In this document: in pieces, positions 25,002 through 33,942 of the stretch
Position numbering within the stretch: position 1 is the stretch's first letter
How the letters are laid out: every line of letters begins with the position of its first letter
DNA from: an uncultured Enterorhabdus sp.
Lineage (GTDB): Bacteria > Actinomycetota > Coriobacteriia > Coriobacteriales > Eggerthellaceae
Assembly: GCA_947573925.1 (NCBI GenBank)
Contig: CANPHS010000003.1
Location: 1 to 48,448, forward strand
Reading direction: 5' to 3'
Length of the DNA stretch: 48,448 nt
Made by a program: the position numbers and the translations under genes
The notes under the pieces: generated by a model
What the model was told of the DNA's origin: nothing
Seen by the model: only the letters and a program-made list of their open reading frames with translations
Database searches by the model: none

Positions 25002-25189
25002 GCATGGCCGAATTGTTTGTCGCATGCATCTCCGTCTTCGGCCTTATCGTTCTCTTCGTCGTCCTCTTCGCGGCCGCCGTGTCTGTTGGCATCTTGCTCT
25101 GCGCCACGCTGTGGGCGCTCGTCAAGCCGTTGCTCGCAGGAGCCATCGACGCCTGGATGGAGTGGTTCGAGCGGAGGACGGAATGCTAG
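24998..25189 (+). CDS. Small phage membrane protein
   Basis: A 63-aa protein with one or two long membrane helices (LFVACISVFGLIVLFVVLFA, then LLCATLWALVKPLLAGAI). Unknown; it overlaps both neighbours. Confidence 0.55.
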   Translation: MSMAELFVACISVFGLIVLFVVLFAAAVSVGILLCATLWALVKPLLAGAIDAWMEWFERRTEC

Positions 25190-25284
25190 CCCGCGCCGCC
25201 ATGGCGGCGGTGCTCGTGCCCGTGGGTGTGGTGTGCTGGATGTCGTGGAGCGAAGGAAGGAGGTGCAACTGGTGGGCAAGGTAG
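25183..25284 (+). CDS. 33-aa membrane peptide
   Basis: Too short for the track in this frame: MLARAAMAAVLVPVGVVCWM and a basic Cys/Trp tail. CGGAGG lies 5 nt before the ATG, which overlaps the previous stop. One membrane helix. It may be a coupled leader to the methyltransferase gene, whose start it overlaps. Confidence 0.4.
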   Translation: MLARAAMAAVLVPVGVVCWMSWSEGRRCNWWAR

Positions 25285-26291
25285 TGGACTGCTTCGCCGG
25301 CGGGGGCGGCGCCTCCACCGGCATCGAGGCTGCCTTGGGCAAGCCGTGCGACATAGCCGTCAATCACGACCCCAAGGCCATCGCGATGCACCGGGCGAAC
25401 CACCCGCGCACGCACCACGTGACCGAGGACATCTTCGAGGCCGATCTTCGGCACCTCGTGGGCGACGAGCCGGTGGACGTGATGTGGGCCAGCCCGGACT
25501 GCACGAGCCATTCCCGGGCCAAGGGAGGGGCGCCGCGCCTGTCGGGCCTGCGGATGCTGCCCTGGGCCGTGCACAAGCACGCGAGCGAGATCAAGCCAAA
25601 CGTGATCTTCATGGAGAACGTGGCCGAGATACAGAAGTGGGGGCCGCTCGGCTCCGACGGGCGGCCGATCAAGGCCCGCGAGGGCGAGGAGTACAACCGC
25701 TTCGTGGAGGCCATGGGAGAGCTGGGCTACACCTTCGAGTGCCGCGAGCTGTCGGCCTGCGACTACGGGGCGCCGACCACCCGCCGCCGGTGGTACGCCG
25801 TGCTCAGGCGCGACGGGCTGCCAACCCGGTGGCCCGAGCCGACCCACGGGGACGGCCTGTTCGGCGAGCCCTACGTGCCGGTGTCGGAGTGCATCGACTT
25901 CTCGGACACCGGGGAGTCGATCTTCGGCCGCAAGCGCCCCCTGGCCGAGGCCACCATGCGCCGCATCGCCAGAGGGCTGCGAAAGTTCGTGCTGGACGAC
26001 CCGGAGCCGTTCCTGGTGCAGATCGGCTACGGGGAGCGCCCGGGCCAGGCGCCGAGGATAGGGTCGGTGCGCGAGCCTCTGGGCACGGTGGTGGCCCAGG
26101 GCGTCAAGCACTACCTGTGCACGCCGTTCGTCACGAAGTTCTACGGCACGAACACCGGCCACAGGGTGGACGAGCCGCTGCACACCATCACAGCCTCGTC
26201 GGGCCACCTCCCGCGAGGAGACGAGCCTCGCCGCGGAGGAGAGGTTGGGCTAGCGACACAGTTGAGACCATGCAGGTGCGCGGGGTTCTGA
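25272..26291 (+). CDS. DNA cytosine-C5 methyltransferase, C-terminally shortened
   Basis: A 339-aa protein with motif I (DCFAGGGGASTGIEAALG), the catalytic Cys of motif IV in ASPDCTSHSRAKGG (a PDC variant of PC), the ENV motif VI (FMENVAEIQKWG) and a motif VIII-like TRRRWYAVLR. The target-recognition region continues to HTITASSGH. After that, the expected motifs IX and X (the RxLTxRE...QGFP and GNAV type) are absent and the last 35 residues look unrelated. It may be inactive or split. It could protect phage DNA against restriction. GTG start 9 nt after AAGGAGG. Confidence 0.78.
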   Translation: MGKVVDCFAGGGGASTGIEAALGKPCDIAVNHDPKAIAMHRANHPRTHHVTEDIFEADLRHLVGDEPVDVMWASPDCTSHSRAKGGAPRLSGLRMLPWAVHKHASEIKPNVIFMENVAEIQKWGPLGSDGRPIKAREGEEYNRFVEAMGELGYTFECRELSACDYGAPTTRRRWYAVLRRDGLPTRWPEPTHGDGLFGEPYVPVSECIDFSDTGESIFGRKRPLAEATMRRIARGLRKFVLDDPEPFLVQIGYGERPGQAPRIGSVREPLGTVVAQGVKHYLCTPFVTKFYGTNTGHRVDEPLHTITASSGHLPRGDEPRRGGEVGLATQLRPCRCAGF

Positions 26292-26319
26292 TCGGTGCGC
26301 CCGCGCCCTCCTTCTGATT

Positions 26320-26350
26320 GGGCCGCCCTGGAGGGCGGCCCGCTGCTTTT
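26320..26350 (+). terminator. Rho-independent terminator, end of early operon
   Basis: GGGCCGCCC...GGGCGGCCC hairpin followed by GCTGCTTTT. It separates the early genes from the packaging module. Confidence 0.75.
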
Positions 26351-26374
26351 GCGACACCTCCCCCACCATGACCC
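26351..26374 (+). promoter_or_regulatory. GCGACAC element, copy 2
   Basis: GCGACACCTCCCCC directly after the terminator and about 45 nt before the first packaging-module gene; probably a promoter or other regulatory element of the late genes (inference). Confidence 0.45.
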
Positions 26375-26394
26375 CGAGAGAGAGGAGGTGCCCC

Positions 26395-26541
26395 GTGCCC
26401 CTGAGCCAGATGGAGTGCTGCAAGTGCCGCGGCAAGTTCCCCGTGCGCCGACAGCGCGGCAAGCTGCGCAAGCGAGACCATATCAAGACCATGTGGTGCC
26501 CGTGGTGCAAGAGCGTCACGCCGCACCGCGAGAGGTTCTAA
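26395..26541 (+). CDS. Small zinc-ribbon protein before the terminase
   Basis: Absent from the ORF track. A 48-aa basic protein with two CxxC motifs (CCKCRGKF, CPWCKSV) around a basic block (RRQRGKLRKRD). The GTG start has AGAGGAGG 7-8 nt upstream. Its TAA abuts the terminase GTG, so translation is coupled. It could be a DNA-binding packaging accessory (inference). Confidence 0.65.
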   Translation: MPLSQMECCKCRGKFPVRRQRGKLRKRDHIKTMWCPWCKSVTPHRERF

Positions 26542-28197
26542 GTGCTCACCCCCAAGCAGGAGAAATACTGCCAGGCCCGCACGCGCGGGCTCTCCCAGCG
26601 CCAGGCGTACCGGGAGGCGTACCCCTCGGCAATCCGGTGGAAGGAATCCACGGTCGATACCAAGGCGTACGAGCTGGAGCGCAATGGTGAGATTTTGGAT
26701 AGGCTCGCCTACCTTCGCGAGGCCGCCGCCAAGGAGGCACGCATCACCCGCGCCCAGGTCATCGACCGCTTGGCCGACATAGCCGAGGACGCCTACGAGC
26801 GGGCCCGCGACGCCAGCCCCCTCAACTACGGCGCCGCTTCGAGCGCCGCCATCAGGAGCAGCGAGGCCCTTCTCAAATGGCTGCCCGAGGACGAGCCCGA
26901 GGCGCGGCCCGTGTTCGTGGCGGACTTCGGCCTCCTCATCGCCCCGGCCTTCCTGCGGCCCCACCGCCTCATCGCCGCGGGCGAGATCACCGACGTGTGG
27001 CTCGGCGGCGGCCGCGGCTCCATGAAGTCCTCCTTCGCCGCGCTCGAATTGGTCAACTGGATAGAGCGCCACCCCGACCAGCACGGCCTGGTGCTGATGC
27101 GCTACAAGAACTCCCTGCGCGACTCCGCCTACGCCCAGGTGGTGTGGGCCGTCAACATGCTGGGCCTGGCCGGCGAGTACGACATGCCGGACTCGACCCT
27201 GCGCATCAGGAAGAAATCGACGGGACAGCTCATCCTGTTCCGCGGGTGCGACAACCCCAAGAAGATCAAGTCCGTCAAGGTCCCCTTCGGCCACATCGGC
27301 ATCGGCTGGTACGAGGAGGCGGACATGTTCCGCGGCATGGCCGAGATCCGCATGGTCAACCAGTCGCTCACGCGCGGCGGGGCCGACTTCGTGCGCATCT
27401 ACAGCTACAATCCCCCGCGCTCGAAGACCTGCTGGATCAACGAGCACACCGAGGCCATCGAGGCGGCCGGCGGCGAGGTGTTCCGCTCGACGTACCTTGA
27501 GGCCCCGGCCGAATGGCTGGGAGCGCAGTTCATTGCCGACGCCGAGGAGCTGCGGCGCACCGACCCCAAGTCCTACGAGCACGAGTACCTGGGAATCCCC
27601 GTGGGCCTCGGCGGCAGCGTGTTCGACAACGCCGTGTTCCGCGAGGTGACAGACGAGGAGATAGCCGCCTTCGACAACATCAGGTGCGGCCAGGACTTCG
27701 GATGGTGGCCCGACCCGTGGGCCTTCGTCGTCAGCGAATGGCACCAGGCGAGCAGGACGCTCACCACGTACATAGAGGACGGCGGCAACAAGCTCCAGCC
27801 GGACGAGCAAGCCCAGCGCATCATCGACTTGCTCACATGGGCCGACGAACCGGGCGAGGCCCCCGAGTACCACCGCCTCACGGTGCGCTCCGACGATGCC
27901 AACCCCACCGCCATAGCCGCGCAGAAAGCTGCGGGAGTGAAGGCCGTGGCCGCCCAGAAGGGGAACATGCGCATGGCCTCCTACGAGTTCCTGGCCTCCA
28001 TCACCTGGATCATCGACCCCGAGCGGTGCCCACGCCTGGCCAAGGAGGTCAGGCAGATGGAGTACGAGCAGAACGCCGACGGCGAGTGGCTGAACTCCAT
28101 CCCCGACGGCAACGACCACTGGGTGGACTCGGCCCGCTACTCGGTCATGGACATCGCACGCAAGGGCAAGATGGCCTACGCGACATGGGCGGAATAA
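26542..28197 (+). CDS. Fused small-large terminase (PBSX-type TerL)
   Basis: A 551-aa packaging motor. Residues 1-about 105 form a terminase-small-subunit domain (LTPKQEKYCQARTRGLSQRQ, the usual TerS start). Residues about 125-551 are the large subunit: Walker A variant LGGGRGSMKSS, Walker B IGWYEEADMF, the arginine/coupling region, and the RNaseH-like nuclease with Asp residues in CGQDFGWWPD, RSDDANP and NDHWVDSARY. No separate TerS gene is seen. GTG start. It cuts concatemers and drives DNA into proheads; a fusion of both subunits is uncommon. Confidence 0.92.
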   Translation: MLTPKQEKYCQARTRGLSQRQAYREAYPSAIRWKESTVDTKAYELERNGEILDRLAYLREAAAKEARITRAQVIDRLADIAEDAYERARDASPLNYGAASSAAIRSSEALLKWLPEDEPEARPVFVADFGLLIAPAFLRPHRLIAAGEITDVWLGGGRGSMKSSFAALELVNWIERHPDQHGLVLMRYKNSLRDSAYAQVVWAVNMLGLAGEYDMPDSTLRIRKKSTGQLILFRGCDNPKKIKSVKVPFGHIGIGWYEEADMFRGMAEIRMVNQSLTRGGADFVRIYSYNPPRSKTCWINEHTEAIEAAGGEVFRSTYLEAPAEWLGAQFIADAEELRRTDPKSYEHEYLGIPVGLGGSVFDNAVFREVTDEEIAAFDNIRCGQDFGWWPDPWAFVVSEWHQASRTLTTYIEDGGNKLQPDEQAQRIIDLLTWADEPGEAPEYHRLTVRSDDANPTAIAAQKAAGVKAVAAQKGNMRMASYEFLASITWIIDPERCPRLAKEVRQMEYEQNADGEWLNSIPDGNDHWVDSARYSVMDIARKGKMAYATWAE

Positions 28198-28218
28198 TCG
28201 AAGCCGCGAGAGAGGAGC

Positions 28219-29622
28219 ATGGGCTTGGCGAAGAACGAGTTCAAAATACCCGACCTGATCGTCCGCTACATCAAGAGGGCGGGCTACCGGATCGACACGG
28301 CCATGGCGCCGCACATCAACGAGTGGTGGAACTGGTACACTTGCTCCGACGCCTGGTACGAGCTGGAGTACCGCAAGCCGGACGACAGCACCGGCACGCG
28401 CCGAAGGCTCTCCCTGCACCCGCACCGCAGGGCGTGCAGGGAATGGGCCTCCATGCTCCTCAACGAGGATACGGGCATATCGGTCAACAAGAGCAAGGCC
28501 AACGAATGGCTCCAAACCTACCTGGAGGAGCACGGGTTCTGGCCCACCGGGCAGCAGCTCATCGAGAAGGCGTGGGCGCTCGGCACGGGAGCGTGGGCGC
28601 TGCGGTTCGACATAGGCGCCTCGGAGACCGATTCCAAGGTGTTGGTGCGCTGTTACGACGCTCGCATGGTCGTGCCCCTGTCCTGGACTCCCGATGGCGT
28701 GACCGAGTGCGCGTTCGTCACGGAGGTGTCCATAGAAGGCAAGAGGGCGCACCAGCTCTGCATGCACGTGATCGAGGAGGGCCGCTACGTCATCAAGACA
28801 GCCATGTTCCAGGGGAACCGAGAACTCGTCCCCGAGGAGCACGGGGCGCTGTCCTCATTCGACACGAAGTGCGCCACCCCCACCTTCGCACTCGTGAGGC
28901 CGGCCATCGAGAACACTGCCGTTGACCTGTCCCCCTACGGCATGAGCGTGTTCGCCGACGCGCTGGATGCGGCAAAGTCGGTCGATCTTGCCTACGACGC
29001 CCTGTTCCAGGAGATCGAGTTGACGGAGGCCATCGTGTTCCTGGATGAGTCGATGATCGACTTGCGCGACGATCACGGGAAGGCCGTGCCGGTCGCCATG
29101 GGCGACGGGGACAGGAAGTTCCGCAAGCTGGAGGGTCAGGACGGCAAGAACCTCTACGAGGTGTACTCCCCCGCCATCAGGACGGAGCCCATCCGCTCCG
29201 CCCTGGACGTGGCCCTCGCCGAGTTCGGCGATCTCGCCGGCTTCGGGCAGAACTACTTCACCCTTGACAAGTCGGGCGGCCTGAAGACCGCCACCGAGGT
29301 GTCCGCCGACAACTCGGCCCTCATGCGCAACATCCGCAAGCACGAGAACTCCATCAGGCGCTCGCTCCAGACGATCACGGGAAGCCTGCTCACTTGCGCC
29401 CGGATCCACTGCGGCGCGAAGATCGAGAAGAACTTCGGCCCGATAGAGGTGTCCTTCGACGACTCCATCATCGTGGACACCCAGGCCGAGAAGAACATGA
29501 TGCTCGCGGAGATCGCCGCAGGCGTGGTGCCGGCGTGGAAGTACATGGCCACGTTCTTCGACATGTCCGACGAGGAGGCCATGCGTTTGATCGGCACGAA
29601 CTCCGTGGACATGGGGGCGTAA
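28219..29622 (+). CDS. Portal protein (SPP1-type)
   Basis: A 467-aa protein forming the dodecameric DNA entry vertex. It has the portal layout (INEWWNWYTCSDAWYELEYR near the start; RIRSAL-like and TATEVSADNSALMRNIRKHE near the end). It follows the terminase by 21 nt with AGAGAGGAG before the ATG. Confidence 0.9.
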   Translation: MGLAKNEFKIPDLIVRYIKRAGYRIDTAMAPHINEWWNWYTCSDAWYELEYRKPDDSTGTRRRLSLHPHRRACREWASMLLNEDTGISVNKSKANEWLQTYLEEHGFWPTGQQLIEKAWALGTGAWALRFDIGASETDSKVLVRCYDARMVVPLSWTPDGVTECAFVTEVSIEGKRAHQLCMHVIEEGRYVIKTAMFQGNRELVPEEHGALSSFDTKCATPTFALVRPAIENTAVDLSPYGMSVFADALDAAKSVDLAYDALFQEIELTEAIVFLDESMIDLRDDHGKAVPVAMGDGDRKFRKLEGQDGKNLYEVYSPAIRTEPIRSALDVALAEFGDLAGFGQNYFTLDKSGGLKTATEVSADNSALMRNIRKHENSIRRSLQTITGSLLTCARIHCGAKIEKNFGPIEVSFDDSIIVDTQAEKNMMLAEIAAGVVPAWKYMATFFDMSDEEAMRLIGTNSVDMGA

Positions 29623-31427
29623 TGCTGACCCCCGAGCAGGCCGAGGGCGCCGGTGAGCTGGTGGCCGAGGTGTACCGCCAGATAGAGGCCGAGCTTCTGG
29701 AATACCTCGTCGCCAAGATGATAGAGGGCGACGTGTCCGGGCAGAGGGCGGCCACCGCCCTGAACCTGCTGGCCCAGTCGATGCCGACCGAACTCAAGAA
29801 GATCATCGACGCCCATGCCGACGAGATCGACGACACCGTGCGGCAGGAAGTGGAATCCGCCCTCTCCGCGTCAGACGCCTTCGACCTGGCCCGCATCACC
29901 GCTGCGGCGGGCGTAACACTGGCAGATTCCGCCCTCACCGCCCAAACCGCCGCCGTGGCCACGGGGGCCAGGGACGTGCTGGCCCGCGACAACCTGGATC
30001 TGTCGGCGGCGGCACGGTCGAAGTTCCTGCAATGGAGCACGTGGGCGGCCACCCAGGCGGCCACGGGCAACATGACGGCCGACAAGGCGCTGCACAGGGC
30101 CGTGCGAGAGCTTGCCAAGGGCGGCCTGGGCATCGAGTTCGTCACCTACCGCGACGAGGGGACGGGCAAGGTCACCGTCACAAACCGCGTGGACGTGGCC
30201 GTGCAGCGCCACCTGCGCACGCTCATAGCCCAGGGGGCTGCCGAGCTGACCATGGCCCGCATCCAGGACGCGAGGGTGGAGTTCGTGGAGGTGTCCAGCC
30301 ACTACGGGAGCCGTCCGTCCCATGCTGAATGGCAGGGACGCTGCTACCATGTGGGTGGCGCCGTGGAGGTTGACGGCGTGCGCTACGAGGACTTCGAGTT
30401 CGGCACCGGCTACAAGGGGACGTGCGGCCCCTACACCGCTCTGGGCGACCAGCTCCTGGGCGTCAACTGCCGGCACTCGTTCGCACCCTGGCAGCCGGGA
30501 ATGCCCCGTGCCTACTCTCCCGACCCCGAGCACCCCAGCGGCATCCCCTCGGACGAGGCCTACGCCCTGGCGCAGAGGCAGAGGGCGAGGGAGCGCCGCA
30601 TCCGCGAGACAAAGCGCGAGCTGGCCGCAGCCGAACAGCTGTGGGCGGCCGACCCGACGGCGGAGCACCGTGCAGAGGTGGACAAGCTGAAACTGAAGCT
30701 GCGCCGCCAGCAGGAGGGCATGCGGAAGTTCATCAAAGAGGCCAACGCGAAATGCAAACCGGGAACCGAGGTGCTGCACCGCCAGCCCCGCCGCGAGTGG
30801 GCCGGTGACAGGCCGAAGTCTGCTATCATGGAGAACATGAGACATAAGGAACCGCTAGTGAAGATGGCCAAGGACAGGAACGCCCTGTCCGTGTCCCCCG
30901 CTGTCAACGCGAAGGGGTTCCACGACGCGTTCAGCGCCATGCCCGTACCGAAGCCCGTGGCCGAGAGCGCGTACCGCGAGGCGGGGCGCATCCTGTCGGC
31001 CTGCGACGGCACCGAGTTCGAGCACCTTGTCGCCATCGACGCCCGCACCGGCGTCCTAGTGGCAGACAACCTGGACGTTGCACCGACGCGGGCCAGGGCC
31101 ACCGGCTTCCGCAATTCCGACATCGCAAAGATACGGCAGTGCAGCGGCGGCGTCGTGACGATACACAACCACCCGGGAAGCAAGCAGCCTTCGTTCCGCG
31201 ACGTGGTAACAGCAGCGGAGAACGCGGAGGTGCGGGCGTCCATCGTGGTGGGCCACGACGGCTCCGTGTGGTATGTATCCGTAAACGACCCGTCGGTTGC
31301 AGACCAGCTCCTGGCAGCCTATAATGAGTCAAAAGCGTACTTGGGAGAATTCGCAGAGCAAGCGGCTCTCAAGACTATGCTTGAAGACGATAAATCAAAT
31401 TTGATCGATTGGAGGAGGCTGAGATGA
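29622..31427 (+). CDS. Minor capsid protein (min_cap2 type) fused to a JAMM/RadC-like domain
   Basis: A 601-aa virion-associated protein. Residues about 1-400 match phage minor capsid protein 2 (VEVSSHYGSRPSHAEWQGRC and LGVNCRHSFAPWQPGMPRAY are the family core). After a basic coiled-coil linker, residues about 445-575 form a JAB/MPN metallopeptidase-like domain with the JAMM signature TIHNHPGSKQPSFRD. Fusions of this kind are known in polymorphic-toxin-like phage head proteins, where the C-terminal domain may be injected or may process other proteins. The ATG overlaps the portal stop. Confidence 0.88.
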   Translation: MLTPEQAEGAGELVAEVYRQIEAELLEYLVAKMIEGDVSGQRAATALNLLAQSMPTELKKIIDAHADEIDDTVRQEVESALSASDAFDLARITAAAGVTLADSALTAQTAAVATGARDVLARDNLDLSAAARSKFLQWSTWAATQAATGNMTADKALHRAVRELAKGGLGIEFVTYRDEGTGKVTVTNRVDVAVQRHLRTLIAQGAAELTMARIQDARVEFVEVSSHYGSRPSHAEWQGRCYHVGGAVEVDGVRYEDFEFGTGYKGTCGPYTALGDQLLGVNCRHSFAPWQPGMPRAYSPDPEHPSGIPSDEAYALAQRQRARERRIRETKRELAAAEQLWAADPTAEHRAEVDKLKLKLRRQQEGMRKFIKEANAKCKPGTEVLHRQPRREWAGDRPKSAIMENMRHKEPLVKMAKDRNALSVSPAVNAKGFHDAFSAMPVPKPVAESAYREAGRILSACDGTEFEHLVAIDARTGVLVADNLDVAPTRARATGFRNSDIAKIRQCSGGVVTIHNHPGSKQPSFRDVVTAAENAEVRASIVVGHDGSVWYVSVNDPSVADQLLAAYNESKAYLGEFAEQAALKTMLEDDKSNLIDWRRLR

Positions 31428-31582
31428 CACAAGAAGAGAAGCTTTTCATGGTGTGCGATGACACCAACAACGATATCGATCTCGACGACATCAATCTCGA
31501 TGATCTCCCCAAAGAGCTTTTAGAGAGAATGCGCAAGGCCATGGAGGACGCAAAGGCCATTGCAAAGCCCGCGGCTGCATAG
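31424..31582 (+). CDS. Small acidic protein after the capsid-JAMM fusion
   Basis: A 52-aa protein too short for the track: MTQEEKLFMVCDDTNNDIDL, strongly acidic in the middle and helical at the end. GGAGGAGG lies 6 nt upstream and the ATG overlaps the previous stop. Its position recalls an immunity or inhibitor partner of the JAMM domain (inference). Base composition is AT-richer than its neighbours. Confidence 0.6.
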   Translation: MTQEEKLFMVCDDTNNDIDLDDINLDDLPKELLERMRKAMEDAKAIAKPAAA

Positions 31583-31632
31583 CCGCATCCAACCCAAGGC
31601 ATGACGGAACGGCTCACGGGCCGCCCGTCCGC

Positions 31633-31660
31633 AGCCCCGCCACGGCGGGGCTTTTCTTTT
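31633..31660 (+). terminator. Rho-independent terminator
   Basis: AGCCCCGCC/GGCGGGGCT hairpin followed by TTTCTTTT. It separates packaging/portal genes from the head module. Confidence 0.85.
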
Positions 31661-31675
31661 GTCAAAAGTCCTCCG

Positions 31676-31700
31676 GCGACACCTCCCGGATACTGCCCCT
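31676..31700 (+). promoter_or_regulatory. GCGACAC element, copy 3
   Basis: GCGACACCTCCCGGATACT, 16 bp after a terminator and about 100 bp before the scaffold gene; candidate promoter of the head genes. Confidence 0.45.
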
Positions 31701-31777
31701 TGCTTGGGATAGCGCGAAAAACCCACCCACGAGCGGAGAGAACCGCGCAAACAAACCTGGGATGAAAGGAGCAGGTA

Positions 31778-32311
31778 ATGGGAGCAGAGGACTTGGGCAA
31801 GCAGGCAGAGCCGCAGGAACCCGCCGGGAACGAGCATCAAGGCTCGACCGGCGAGGGCAACACCGACCCGAAGGCGGGGGCGACCGACCCGCAGGGGGAC
31901 GGCGACCCCGACGACGGCGTGGTGGACAGCCACGGCCAACCCGGCATCAACAGGGAGCGCCACGACCGCGAAATCGCCGCGAAGGACGCCCGGATCGCCG
32001 AACTGGAGGGGAAGCTGGAAGATGCCTCCAAGACGGAGCAGGGCCGCGCCGACCTCAAGAAGGAGATCGACAAGCTGCGGGCCGAGCAGGCCGACGAGCG
32101 AGTGGCCCACAAGCTGGAGCTGGCGGGCTGCGTCGATCTGAAGGCCGCGAAGGCCCGCCTGGACGACTTCGGCGGCGACGTGGACAAGCTGAAGTCCGAG
32201 TGCCCCTACCTGTTCGCAGAGAAGAAGCAGACCGGCTCCACCGGCCTGGAGGCTTCGGGCGCTGCTTCCGGCGGCCCGGCCAAGACGATCCGCGATGCCC
32301 TGAGGGGCTAG
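31778..32311 (+). CDS. Capsid scaffolding protein
   Basis: A 177-aa protein: disordered acidic N-terminus (about 1-65), a long coiled coil (about 68-118, REIAAKDARIAELEGKLEDA) and a C-terminal basic capsid-binding end. This is the GP20-type scaffold layout, and it directly precedes the capsid gene. AAAGGAG precedes the ATG. Confidence 0.85.
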   Translation: MGAEDLGKQAEPQEPAGNEHQGSTGEGNTDPKAGATDPQGDGDPDDGVVDSHGQPGINRERHDREIAAKDARIAELEGKLEDASKTEQGRADLKKEIDKLRAEQADERVAHKLELAGCVDLKAAKARLDDFGGDVDKLKSECPYLFAEKKQTGSTGLEASGAASGGPAKTIRDALRG

Positions 32312-32323
32312 AGAGGAACCCAA

Positions 32324-33220
32324 ATGATCACGCTCGCAGAACTGGCGACCAACGCCGACGGCAAGCTCGTGCAGGGCTTCGTCAACGAGATCATCACCGA
32401 TAGCTACCTGCTCTCGGCGCTGACCTTCGACGACTGCCTGAACTCCACGGGCACGTCCGACCTGACGTACACCTACAAGCGCGTGAAGACCCCGATGGAG
32501 GCCAAGTTCCGCGCGCTGAACACCGAGCCCGAGAAGAGCAAGCCGGAGATCGAGCGCGTCACCACCCAGGTGGCCATCCTCTCCGACGCCTGGAACATGG
32601 ACCGTGTGGCCAAGGAGGCGGCGTCCGACCTGTACGAGCTGCACCTGGTGGAGTCGAAGAACGCCATCATCCGCAAGTTCAACGCCACCATCATCGGCGG
32701 CGACACGACCGTGGACGAGAACGGGTTCGACGGCCTGAGCAAGGCCGTGACCGGCACCTCCACCGACTTCACGTCCGCGGTCGATCTCGATGCCCTCGAA
32801 AAGGCCTCCGCTTTGGCCTTCGCCGAGGAGATGGACAATTTCCTGTCCGCGCTCATGCGCGATCCAGACGTGCTGCTGGTGTCCCCGCGAATGAAGGTGA
32901 AGATCAACGCTATCTGCCGCATCCTGGGCATCAGCAACGTCACCATGGACTCCGCCGGCCACCGCGTGAGCGCATGGGACGGCATCCGTATCGAGGAGCT
33001 GCGCGACGGGGCCCTCAAGACCAACGACATCTACGCCGCTTGCCTCGGTATGGACGGCTTCCACGGCATTACGCTGAAGGGCGGCAACGCCGTGAGCGTC
33101 AACCTCCCGAACTGGGAGGCGCCGGGAGCGGTGAAGACGGGCGATGCCGAGTTCGTTTGCGGGTGCGCCCTCAAGGCGACGAAGGCGGCGGGCGTCCTGC
33201 GTGCCAAGCCGGCCGAATAG
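32324..33220 (+). CDS. Major capsid protein (HK97 fold)
   Basis: A 298-aa shell protein with no processed delta domain apparent (a separate scaffold is present). Typical regions: TLAELATNADGKLVQGFVNE at the start, SDAWNMDRVAKEAASDL in the spine helix, and DVLLVSPRMKVKINAICRIL in the A domain. Position after the scaffold confirms the call. Confidence 0.9.
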   Translation: MITLAELATNADGKLVQGFVNEIITDSYLLSALTFDDCLNSTGTSDLTYTYKRVKTPMEAKFRALNTEPEKSKPEIERVTTQVAILSDAWNMDRVAKEAASDLYELHLVESKNAIIRKFNATIIGGDTTVDENGFDGLSKAVTGTSTDFTSAVDLDALEKASALAFAEEMDNFLSALMRDPDVLLVSPRMKVKINAICRILGISNVTMDSAGHRVSAWDGIRIEELRDGALKTNDIYAACLGMDGFHGITLKGGNAVSVNLPNWEAPGAVKTGDAEFVCGCALKATKAAGVLRAKPAE

Positions 33221-33594
33221 TGGCCACGGCGCCGACATACCGGTACTACCGCGACAGCTACGGCGGAACCGCCGTGCCCGAGGCCGAGTGGGCGCACCGC
33301 TCGGCCCGGGCGGCCGCCTGGCTCGCCAGGACCGAGGCGCTCTCTACCGTCACGCCCTGGGGCGACCCCGACGAGTGCCGGGCCATGGCCCTGTGCGCCC
33401 TGGCCGACAAGGCGGCAGAGCTTGACGCGGCGGCTGAAGATGCCGAGGTGTCCTCGGTGTCCGTCGGCTCGGTGAGCACGTCCTACGACGCCACGCGGGG
33501 AGGGTCTATCGACCTATCCCCCGCCGGGCGCGAGCGGGCCATGCTGTCGGCCGTGTCCCCCTGGCTGCACGTGTACCTGGGGGTGCGCCTGTGA
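33220..33594 (+). CDS. Head-tail connector (adaptor-like)
   Basis: A 124-aa helical protein in the gp6/gp15-adaptor position, directly after the capsid gene. GTG start (VATAPTYRYYRDSYGG) overlapping the capsid stop by one base. No clear ribosome site; translation is probably coupled. Confidence 0.72.
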   Translation: MATAPTYRYYRDSYGGTAVPEAEWAHRSARAAAWLARTEALSTVTPWGDPDECRAMALCALADKAAELDAAAEDAEVSSVSVGSVSTSYDATRGGSIDLSPAGRERAMLSAVSPWLHVYLGVRL

Positions 33595-33941
33595 GGCGCC
33601 CCGATTACAGGCTGTGCGACCAGACGGTGACCGTATACCGCCGCAACGGGCGGGACGATATCTCCCGCACCGTCTTCGACCGGGCATTCCTGGACATCAA
33701 GAAGGTGCGCAACGTGGAGAAGACGGGCAGCGACGGGGCCATGTCGTTTTTGCTCGTCATCCTCGGCGACGCCGACGTGCGGGATGGCGACAAGGCCATC
33801 CACGGCGAGGGGCCGGAGATCGGCACCGACGCCGAGTGGCAGCAGTTCGTCCCCTCCAAGGTGCGCGGCCTATGCGCCGTGCGCTGGGCCGACCCCAAGT
33901 ACCTGGGCGGCGAGGTGTGCCACGTCGAGGCGGGCGGATGA
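33591..33941 (+). CDS. Head-closure-like protein
   Basis: A 116-aa beta-rich protein (RRPDYRLCDQTVTVYRRNGR; GDADVRDGDKAIHGEGPEIG) in the stopper/head-closure slot and resembling DUF6751-type phage proteins. GTG start overlapping the connector stop by 4 nt. Confidence 0.65.
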   Translation: MRRPDYRLCDQTVTVYRRNGRDDISRTVFDRAFLDIKKVRNVEKTGSDGAMSFLLVILGDADVRDGDKAIHGEGPEIGTDAEWQQFVPSKVRGLCAVRWADPKYLGGEVCHVEAGG

Positions 33942-33942
33942 C

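Noticed and set aside
26188-28842. 884-aa minus-strand ORF
   Set aside because: Antisense to the terminase and portal genes, which have clear motifs.
31520-33238. 572-aa minus-strand ORF
   Set aside because: Antisense to the scaffold and capsid genes.
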